DNA from: Batillaria attramentaria
Lineage: Eukaryota > Mollusca > Gastropoda > Batillariidae
DNA: 64,000 nucleotides
Reading direction: 5' to 3'
Assembly (NCBI GenBank): GCA_018292915.2
Contig: JACVVK020000151.1
Coordinates: 452,501-516,500, forward strand
Numbering within the stretch: position 1 is the first letter of the stretch; each line of letters starts with the position of its first letter. This document shows, piece by piece, positions 55,543 to 64,000 of this stretch. Both the position numbers and the translations under genes were made by a program. Under the pieces are notes generated by a model. The model was not told where the DNA came from. It saw nothing but the letters and a program-made list of their open reading frames with translations, and did no database searches.

Positions 55543-55640
55543 TACCACCTGCCACAATTCACAGCATGACAAAGTGATACCACCTGCCACAATTCACAGC
55601 ATGACAAAGTGATATCAGCCACCACCTATCACATTCACAG
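55526..55640. repeat. 35-bp tandem repeat x3 spanning the TIMM9 stop codon
   Basis: The last codons and stop (GGCATGACAAAGTGATACC) are repeated 35 bp downstream (GCATGACAAAGTGATACC) and again in a diverged third copy. So the array begins inside the coding exon and extends into the 3' UTR, duplicating the stop-codon context. Confidence 0.85.
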
Positions 55641-55649
55641 CATTGTTCA

Positions 55650-56005
55650 GGGCTTAAAATCTTCCCCCTGTTGACGGATTTCCATCTTTGGCTGAAAACG
55701 TTCCTCCCTCCCAACAGGTGTGTTTCCTCCTCTGAAACATGTAAAATCAGGCCAAAGGCACCAAATTGCACTGATTTATATTTTATTTTTTGTTGTTGTT
55801 AGTTTCATTTTAGACATTTTCCTCCCCCAAAGTGTTCACTTCTCTGAAGCAATTAAAACCGTGCCAAATTTCACAGATTTTGCGTCTACTTTATATTTAA
55901 AAGAAAAAATCTGGTGGAGCATGCCACCTGATACCCCCTAACACGTGTAAAATGCTACATGCTACACACTTTTCCCCCCTTTTGGATCATGGATCATGTA
56001 AGCCC
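55650..56005 (+). repeat. dispersed repeat family G, copy 1, in TIMM9 3' flank
   Basis: Phrases such as TCCTCCTCTGAAACATG, CACCAAATTGCACTGATTT and TTTTGGATCATGGATCATG recur in related form at 57000-57360 and, inverted, at 60510-60725. Within each copy an inner unit with CTCTGAAGCA..AAA occurs two or three times. The class is unknown. Confidence 0.7.
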
Positions 56006-56628
56006 TGTTCTCAAAAATACCAATCAAAGTTTCGTTGTCTGGATTCTAAATCACATTGTCCGTCATGTGTTCACTAGTGGGTACAACTTCTGGAATAGTT
56101 TTGAAAGAGGTATTAATTTTTTGGTTTTTTTTTTTTTTTTGGGTCAGTAGAAGGCACAACCTGAATTTGACATTGAACAGAAAGGTGTTAGAGAATACAC
56201 ACTGCACATTCTTCAACATTTTACTCTTCATGCAAAGGTAAGTTTTGTGCAGTCAGATGGGTTGTACCAACTTGCATTTCAGTTTGTGTGTGTGTGTTAC
56301 AAAAAAGTATGGAAATGTTAAGTATGTGCATTGTATTTTGCGTGAGTAAAGTGTGTGTGCTTGTGTTCAACTGTGTGTGCGTACATGAGCTCTGCTGTAG
56401 CTGGAGTGAAGTGGACCGTTTTTAGCAGACTCTTGTCAAAACTGAGTGCATGACTAGTTTATCAGTCACGACTTTACCGAGCATGTGTCTGCAGTTTGTT
56501 TTTGGTGAAACTGAAAGTGACTGAGCATAAGATAGAATTGTCGAGTGAGACTGTGAGAGTTATATAGTCTGTGAGTTTCTCTGATCATTTGTCTGTAGTG
56601 TAATAGATTATTATGGTATTTTGCAGTA

Positions 56629-56634
56629 TAATAA
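56629..56634 (+). terminator. candidate TIMM9 polyadenylation signal
   Basis: AATAAA about 1.1 kb after the TIMM9 stop; another is at about 56866-56871. Either could end a long 3' UTR. A nearer site could also be used. Confidence 0.35.
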
Positions 56635-56999
56635 ATCAAGATTTATACATGTTCTGTGTTGTTATATTCATTGTGATGATTGATGATTGGGTTTGTGCTG
56701 GATTTTTACAAAAACAGATACTGTCTTAGTACTCGTACAAATGGCAAATGGAAAGAAATACATGTATTTACATAGCCTGGTACCCACTATGCTTCTTTGG
56801 GTGCAGAAATAACAAGTTAAAAAAAGTTTCACTTGATGTGTATTATGTACTTCAAAACGATGACAATAAATCATTATTTTTCAATGGGAAATGTCTTGCC
56901 ATCGCCAGCTATAGGCAATAAAGGGAGACTACTAGTTGCAAATTCTTACGATGTTCATGTTACTCAATACTGGTACATGCATCAAGAAGTGTACCACAA

Positions 57000-57360
57000 A
57001 GTCTGCATGGGGTAAAATCTTCCACCTTTGGTGAGAAAAATTGTCTCCCCCAAAATGTCCTCCTCCGAAGCACTTAAAATCATACGAGAACTGACACCAA
57101 ATTGCACCGATTTTAGTCTACCGGTAATTCTAAAACTTTCCAAGGAAGGCAAGGAAGTGTTCCCTCCTCTGAAGCACTTCAGATCATACAAAAATGCACC
57201 AAACTGCAAAACTTTTAGTCAAAAAAGAAAAGATTGCATGAGAAAATACTCCTGGTCACCCAGAGCAGACACACACTTGTGACTTTTCCACTTTATTAGT
57301 AAATGTTACACATTTTTCTTCCTTTCGGATCATGGACCATTCTAAACCCTGAGTCTCTTG
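57000..57360 (+). repeat. dispersed repeat family G, copy 2
   Basis: It shares TCCTCCTCYGAAGCACTT, CACCAAATTGCACCGATTTT and TTTCGGATCATGGACCAT phrases with 55650-56005, with two internal subunits. Non-coding. Confidence 0.7.
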
Positions 57361-57375
57361 TGTGCATATACATTC

Positions 57376-57462
57376 AATAATAATAATAATAATAAAGACT
57401 TATAAGGCGCCTATACATGTAAATTACACAGGCTCTAAGCACTGTACATTGTAACAAAAGTA
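57376..57462 (-). mobile_element. SINE family C tail fragment
   Basis: AATAATAATAATAATAAAG followed by AGGCGCCTATACATG and GGCTCTAAGCACTGTACA matches the 3' tail domain of the family C elements in inverted sense. The rest is missing. Confidence 0.6.
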
Positions 57463-59611
57463 AACAGGTATCACTGACAGTACACAGATGACATAAAGCA
57501 CATTTGTGATCAAAGATGATGAACTAAACTCTAAAGCCCTTCAGCAGAATTGTGCCTCCGGCTGATGAGTTAAGTGGTGAGAACCACACTTTGACACAGA
57601 GGAAACTGTCGTGAACTAGTTTCTTTGCTTTTGGGTTTTGTTGTTGTTAGAAACACCACTGAAGAGGTGTCCAATGGCCAGCAGTAGATTGTAATACATG
57701 TGACAAGTTACACGGAGCAAATGTTGGCGCTTTTTGTTTTCTGCATCAGACTTTCTACACGACAACACGTTTAATTTTTTTGTCCCGATTTGAAAGGCGT
57801 AGGAAAGAAGGGTGTAATGTGTGGTATGTAGCCACAACAGCTGCTGAAGAGAAGAGTCGCAATAGAAACGATTTTCCTGTTCGATAAACCAGACACAGCT
57901 TGGCAAAATGTCTCCCCCAGTATGAACAGGTCAGACAATCGTATATACTCCTCACCCCCCTCCCTCCCTTCTAACCCCTACCCCCATCCCCCGTCCTTCA
58001 AAGGCCTACTGAGCCTATCGCCGATTTCACAATCACAGTTTTTCCTCATCTCGCCACCCCAACCTCGTCCTCCCCCCCCCCCCATTTTTTTTTTGTTTTT
58101 GTGTTGTGTTTGAGTTTTTCTCACCTATAAAGAAAACACTGGCTGCAATAAACTTGATTTTTTTTTTCTTGGAAAAAAGCACGTCATGGGGTGTCTTGTT
58201 ATCGGGTACACAAGTTAAACAGTTTGAAGAGGGGCAAGGCAGACAGAAAGTACATGATCGAAAGTTTCAATAGCAATCAGATTTACATCATCCATTTTTG
58301 TGGAGGAATATTTTGATACAGTTTCCATGCTGCTCTGACTGAACATCCTCCACACTGGACTAACACCTTTATTCTTCTCAAAATCGAAAAGGATTTGCAT
58401 GGCAACATGTTGACATCAGTCTTCTGACATCTGGTGTCACCACTTTCACTATTCATGATCTCTCCGCCGTCTCTATCTGTCCCGCCATGCTCGCCTCATC
58501 TGTATTCAAAATGCTAAGAGACAGCAATAGGAGTGTCTGGTCAGCAGATGGAGAATCGCTTGTTTTGGAGCTGACGGTATCAACCCACGTGAACATTGAT
58601 TACAACCTGTGGTACTGTTCTTACCACCATCAGCAACCCGGCACATCCCACCTGACGGATTTGGACATCAGATACTTCCACAGTAGATAGTGGATGACAC
58701 GTGTGACAGGTGACCGACTAAACTTTAAAAAAAAGGTCAGCGGAAACGCCAGTCCTCTCCAACCTTCATCTCAGCGATGCCGGGTTTCACGATGAGCTGG
58801 TTTTGTTTTGCCGCGTTGAAAGTTCGTGGTTTTTGATTGTAAGTTGTACGAATTTCACATTAGGACAGTTTATTCAGTACGATAGTTTAGTATATACACC
58901 GAACTTGTCAGCATACTTTATCGTGGTTGATTTTTATTCATCTAAAGTTCAATATCCGTTTATGTGTCAGCTTTTGCATGCTCTAAACACGACCGACGAA
59001 CTGTAATGTTAATGCAAGGTCCACAGATGGTCTGACATTGGTCTGAACTTTTGGCATTGGTCCAAAACTGTTTTCTCGTAAATTACACACTTTGATAAAT
59101 ACTTGAACAGCATTTTCTTGTCGTGTGGATGGCCGTGGAGGATTCGTGACGTTAGTTTAAACTGAACATCGCTGTTTTTGTCAGTTATTTCTTTGAAGGC
59201 CCGAAGCCAAACCAAAAAGGCCAATGAAAGATATCCCTGACACTTCCTCTTGTTTCATCATTTCCTTGGACATGTCCAATGTCCTGCACGTCAAGAGGTG
59301 TGAACACTGACTAGACGGCTTGCACAAACCTCCACCCATTTGCGGTCTTTGAAATGAAATTTGCACCATGAACGTGTTCCAGAAATATTAGGTGTGCATC
59401 TGAAGGATCTCTGTCCTTGTGGACCGAGAAATAAAGATATTTTTAAACCCATTACTGTGAAATACACCAATCTGACTGTGACAGGGACAGACATTGTTGG
59501 CTTCAATGACTTTTGAGTAGGACTGAAAACATACTCGGAAACAACACCTGGAAGTCCGTTTGCTTTCAAACGTACAGACACCTGCCATTTTGTCGCTGCA
59601 TGTATTACATC
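57463..59611. other. gene-poor spacer before the TSP1 gene
   Basis: No convincing exon on either strand. Short C and T homopolymers at about 58070-58095 and 58160. The promoter and any leader exon of the TSP1 gene are probably within the last kilobase, but nothing specific is visible. Confidence 0.5.
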
Positions 59612-62600
59612 ATGGCAAACCTCGGACGCATCTTTCGAGCGTTGCCCATGGCGATGTTGTTCATACTGTGGACGACCTCCAGACATACAGCTACAGCCAA
59701 ACCTCAACACGAGGTCAAGTACGACGAGGCATGCCGACCGACGGACTGTATCCTTGGAGACTGGTCGCTATGGTCACCGTGCACACACACGTGCGGTGAC
59801 CTTGGTCAGACAGAGCGGAGGAGACGCGTGCTTCAGGCGTCAACGTGTGGAGGCGCGTGTGGCAGCACGAGACAGGTGGAACCGTGTAACGTGAGGTGCT
59901 GTCCTCAGAACTGTGAGTTCAGCGCCTGGGGAGAGTGGGAACGGTGCTGGTGCTCTGAGGACGAATGTGAACAGGTGAGGTCAGTCAGAAATGAGAAGGG
60001 TGCGGCTAGGTTAGTGGGGGGTGAACTCACTGGTCAAGTTGTCCATGCTGTCCCGGTGTGTTTGTCCACCGTCAGGCTCATTTTACAATCGGAGACAAAG
60101 GAGGAAAGGGTCTGTGCAAATGTTGACCTTGTTTTAGTAGTCTTCTGATTTCTGTTCTAACACTCTGGCAGCTGTCCCACGCCCTACAATGCCGACCCCT
60201 ACCCGTTTGTCATCGCGGAATGGTCGGTGTGGCTGATCAGTGTGCCCAGGCATCGGTCCCTCAATAAAAAATGAGTTCCACTGATTCCTGTAAAACCAGA
60301 TAATTATTTTGGGCTGAAAAGCTGTTTTGTTTTGTTTTGTTTTTTTTCTTTAAAAGAACAGGGCTTGAAATAGTCGATGATCCAAAAGGATGAGACGTGT
60401 GTAGCATCTAGTGACGCAGACGGAGACAAAGTCACGAGCGCGCCTCTGCAAAGCAGCTGTGTTTTGCTAGGGGTGTCTTGTGGAATGCTCTCCCAAATTA
60501 AAAAAAAAGACCAAAATCTGTTCATTTTGACACGATTTTAAGTGCTTCAGAGGAGGAAACACTCTTTTGAAGGAAAAGTTTCAGACTAAGCCTAAGATCT
60601 GTGCAATCTGGTGCGGACGGTTTGGCCCGATTTTAAGTGCTTGAGAGGAGGAAGCACACTTTATAAGTATGTAGCTAACTGTGGAAATCCACCAAAAGTG
60701 GAAGATTTGTAGCCCTGACGAGACAAACCCCGACGTTGAAATCCCCCTGGGGGTGAAGAGAACGCGTGAAACGTCCACATACCCCACCCAGTTCATCCAG
60801 TATCATCATCTTCATCATCGTCATTTCCATCCAGGTGGGCAATCGTTACGTGTGTTTCCGGCATCGTGAGAAGACCCAGCAGGAGTCGTGTGGCGGGTAC
60901 TGTGACGGCGCCATCTTTGAGGAGCGGTGCGGCAACCCGTGCTGTTACAAGGACTGTGTGCTGGGCGCCTGGGGCGAGTGGTCTGAGTGCCAGGCACGAT
61001 GCGAGCAGCCAGGGGTCAAGTACAGGAACAGAACGATCATTCAGGTCAGTATTGTACTCTTAGGGGCTTCGTCTACGTTTCGACGGTGGCCTTGCAGCCA
61101 TGCTTCCAGTGTTTTCTCTAGTTTCCAATCAGTCTTCAAGTAAGTTTTGAACAAATGCAACCGTGAACATCAAAGTAAGAATATGAAAGATTTCTCCACA
61201 TTACGAACAACAAGTAACTGTCAGATTTCGAGCCGGTTTCTGCAGTAAAAAATAAATAAATAAATAAATACGTAATCGGTCAGATACGATGAGATCCTTC
61301 AAACGTGTCAACAGGAAGGTTCATGTGGAGGAAAGCGGTGTCAGCAACAGACTGACCAGAGACACTGCACTGGGTCATGCTGCCCCGTGGACTGTGTGCT
61401 GGGCACGTGGAGCGCGTGGTCACTGTGTACCGCCACCTGCGGCAAGGCCACAGTCACGCGCACACGCCCCGTGCAGAGGGCGGAGTGTGGGGGGACGGAA
61501 TGTGAGGACGACAGGGCGGAGGAGACGCGAGAGTGCGAGCAGTACAACGATGTGAATTGTAAGGTGGGGGTGTCATTATAACGGTGTGGACTGTGAGGTG
61601 GGGGCGTCATTATAACGGTGTGGATTGTGAGGTGGGGGTGTCATTATAACGGTGTGGATTGTGAGGTGGGGGCGTCATTATAACGGTGTGGATTGTGAGG
61701 TGGGGGTGTCATTATAACGGTGTGGACTGTGAGGTGGGGGCGTCATTATGACGGTGTGGATTGTGAGGTGGGGGTGTCATTATGACGGTGTGGATTGTGA
61801 GGTGGGGGCGTCATTATAACGGTGTGGATTGTGAGGTGGGGGCGTCATTATAACGGTGTGGATTGTGAGGTGGGGGCGTCATTATAACGGTGTGGATTGT
61901 GAGGTGGGGGCGTCATTATAACGGTGTGGATTGTGAGGTGGGGGCGTCATTATAACGGTGTGGATTGTGAGGTGGGGGCGTCATTATAACGGTGTGGATT
62001 GTGAGGTGGGGGCGTCATTATAACGGTGTGGACTGTGAGGTGGGGGCGTCATTATGACGGTGTGGACTGTGAGGTGGGGGCGTCATTATGACGGTGTGGA
62101 CTGTGAGGTGGGGGCGTCATTATGACGGTGTGGACTGTGAGGTGGGGGCGTCATTATAACGGTGTGGATTGTGAGGTGGGGGCGTCATTATAACGGTGTG
62201 GATTGTGAGGTGGGGGCGTCATTATAACGGTGTGGATTGTGAGGTGGGGGCGTCATTATAACGGTGTGGATTGTGAGGTGGGGGCGTCATTATAACGGTG
62301 TGGATTGTGAGGTGGGGGCGTCATTATAACGGTGTGGATTGTGAGGTGGGGGCGTCATTATAACGGTGTGGATTGTGAGGTGGGGGCGTCATTATAACGG
62401 TGTGGATTGTGAGGTGGGGGCGTCATTATAACGGTGTGGATTGTGAGGTGGGGGCGTCATTATAACGGTGTGGATTGTGAGGTGGGGGCGTCATTATAAC
62501 GGTGTGGATTGTGAGGTGGGGGCGTCATTATAACGGTGTGGATTGTGAGGTGGGGGCGTCATTATAACGGTGTGGATTGTGAGGTGGGGGCGTCATTATA

Positions 62601-64000
62601 ACGGTGTGGATTGTGAGGTGGGGGCGTCATTATAACGGTGTGGATTGTGAGGTGGGGGCGTCATTATAACGACGTGGATTGTGAGGTAGGGGTGTCATTA
62701 TAATGATGTGGATTGTAAAGTTGGGACCATAATATGTGGGTAGTCTACCAGTTTCATCGGCGGAATAATATCATGTTTTCTATTCAGGGAAGAAAGTTAA
62801 AAACCAATACAACCGCCTTGACTTAGCTTGTCCCACACCCGTGTGTTTCTCTAGACTGGCAAGGTAGGGGTTAGTCCAGATGACCCTTTCCTATTTCCCA
62901 AGAAAAGGGGTGCCCGTGCTGGGTACATATATGAAAAGTATTGAAAATAATTAACTTGTGCACGGGCTCTCTCTCAGTTTCCCTAATGCCTTAGCCGACG
63001 ACGTGATTAGTGGTAATAGTCCCCCCTTGGCTAAAGGTCGCCTTTCACCCAGCATGGCGACCATCTTTTGTTTGCAGAATTTTCCAGCTCAGGTTTGCTT
63101 GTATCAGGGTCATGCAGAAATTTTTCATCGTTTGAATAAATGACATCAGCTTGATGTCTCTTTTCTGTTTGACTTGGTGTGACCCACAATCAGTGAACTC
63201 AGCCTTTGTGATATTTAGAGGGTTGCTTCACTTACCACACAGCTTGATAAGATTTATCAATTGACCCTCCAATTGTGTCTGCTGACTTATGATTGATTTT
63301 GCACAGCTATTGGCTGTTTTCGAATGGGCCGTTCAGTGCAGTCCTCGTATGAAAAGTGTGAGGGTCATATGTATGCGTAATAGTCGGTGTGACCGACCGT
63401 TGCAGTCTTTTGCTCTCTACCTTACTGAGACCTTTGAATGAAAGGCCAGTGAATGAGACTAACGTCCCGCCCAATTCTTGTGGTGCTGTTTGTCCGCTAG
63501 GTGTCTCCATGGTCTGTGTGGAGCTCGTGCAACCTGCTGAACGGGAAGTGCGGGGAGGGCAGGCGCACGCGCACAAGGAGAGTGTTGGTGGATCAGGAGT
63601 GTCTAGGGGAGGAGTGTCCGGATCTGCACGAGGAGGGCACGTGTTACGGGGAGTGTTGTGTCACGGACTGTCAAGTCAGCCAGTGGTCCGAGTTCGGCTA
63701 CTGTTCCACAACGTGTGGGGAAGGAAAGAGGTACAAATGCAGCAACAAACAAACAAAATAACCCGTAAAAGAAAGAAAGAAAGAAAGAGTGATTATCTGT
63801 GAATGCTTGCGGTTTTGAGTTCGATTCCCAACTAGAAGCTGGGTCGAATCCCATGGGATGACGATTTACAAGTAAATAAATGAATAAACAAATTAGCAAA
63901 GACTGTTTTAACCGATACTGGTCACGGCCATTTTTCATGTTTGCACTCGTTCCCAACAGCAACAGCACGCGGGAGGTCACGGTTGAGCCGAGCTGTGGCG
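59612..64000 (+). CDS. secreted thrombospondin type-1 repeat protein, 5' part (continues past window)
   Basis: Exons 59612-59974, 60835-61044, 61315-61563, 63501-63730 and 63960-64000 join in frame (phases 0,0,0,2). The ATG at 59612 is followed by a hydrophobic signal peptide (ALPMAMLFILW near residues 10-20). At least six TSP1 modules follow, recognised by WSLWSPC, WGEWERCWC, WGEWSEC, WSAWSLCTATCG, WSVWSSC and WSEFGYCSTTCG, and by linking CCxxDC motifs (CCPQNC, CCYKDC, CCPVDC, CCVTDC). TSP1 repeats mediate extracellular adhesion and matrix binding. The CC..DC-linked layout resembles repeats in invertebrate multi-TSP1 proteins, but I cannot name the gene. Exon 3's donor (TGTAAG|GTGGGG) is the founder of the minisatellite at 61546. 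An upstream in-frame ATG at 59513 would place 33 residues before the signal peptide and is less likely. Confidence 0.88.
60510..60725 (-). repeat. dispersed repeat family G, copy 3, inverted, in TSP1 intron 1
   Basis: Inverted phrases AAGTGCTTCAGAGGAGGAAA and AAGTGCTTGAGAGGAGGAAG plus CACCAAAAGTGGAAGATTT match copies at 55650 and 57000. Two inner subunits. Confidence 0.65.
61546..62735. repeat. 34-bp minisatellite, ~35 copies, copying the TSP1 exon 3 donor
   Basis: Units step exactly 34 bp from 61546 to 62702. The first unit spans the real exon 3 end and donor (AATTGTAAG|GTGGGGGTG). The others read GGATTGTGAG|GTGGGGGCG, so each repeats 18 exon bases plus a GT donor. Variation is low and clustered (ATT/ACT, TATAAC/TATGAC, GCG/GTG), indicating recent amplification. 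Outer units at the far end are diverged. It fills the start of intron 3. Confidence 0.95.
63790..63895. mobile_element. possible degraded SINE in TSP1 intron 4
   Basis: GAGTTCGATTCCC and GGGTCGAATCCC are B-box-like tRNA-derived phrases in a short element ending in AAATAAATGAATAAAC. Too short to assign. Confidence 0.35.

Noticed and set aside
61546..62735. CRISPR-like regular array
   Set aside because: Units are contiguous with no unique spacers, the DNA is eukaryotic, and the unit derives from the neighbouring exon end. It is a minisatellite.

Overview
The window is nuclear DNA of an animal, most likely a marine mollusc and probably a gastropod. Genes are split by long introns with GT..AG borders. 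Introns hold long (CA)n, (GA)n and poly-G/C tracts, tRNA-derived SINEs, small TIR elements and many minisatellites. Nothing is bacterial or viral. Exon borders were read by eye from reading frame and splice signals, and all homology calls rest on remembered family sequences.

Four protein-coding genes are supported. (1) On the minus strand, a TALPID3/KIAA0586 orthologue fills most of the window (start codon near 53361, stop at 2754). I could chain 28 coding exons without a phase conflict, giving 6300 nt and a predicted protein of 2099 aa. (2) An intronless IRF2BP1/2/L-type gene (42857 to 41001, 618 aa) lies on the same strand inside the 28.4-kb intron 7 of TALPID3. (3) On the plus strand, a three-exon TIMM9 gene (54334-55542, 95 aa) stands head to head with TALPID3 across about 1 kb. 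The same TIMM9/KIAA0586 arrangement exists in human. (4) From 59612 to the right edge, a secreted protein with many thrombospondin type-1 repeats begins and runs out of the window.

Region by region: 1-2.7 kb is 3' flank and UTR. From 2.75 to 20.4 kb lie TALPID3 exons 28 to 8 (C-terminal two thirds) with short, repeat-rich introns. From 20.4 to 48.7 kb is the giant intron 7 with microsatellites, SINEs, a Harbinger-like and a hAT-like MITE, and IRF2BP. From 48.7 to 53.4 kb lie exons 7 to 1. From 53.4 to 54.3 kb is the putative bidirectional promoter. From 54.3 to 57.4 kb are TIMM9 and its repeat-containing 3' flank, then a gene-poor spacer and the TSP1 gene.

The most unusual feature is that several minisatellites are copies of the adjoining splice junction itself. 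At six exon borders in two genes, part of the exon end plus the GT or AG and intron flank is tandemly repeated (3 to 35 copies). A seventh array duplicates the TIMM9 stop-codon region. The candidate decoy splice sites, and the stop codons that follow some of them, are worth testing against RNA data.
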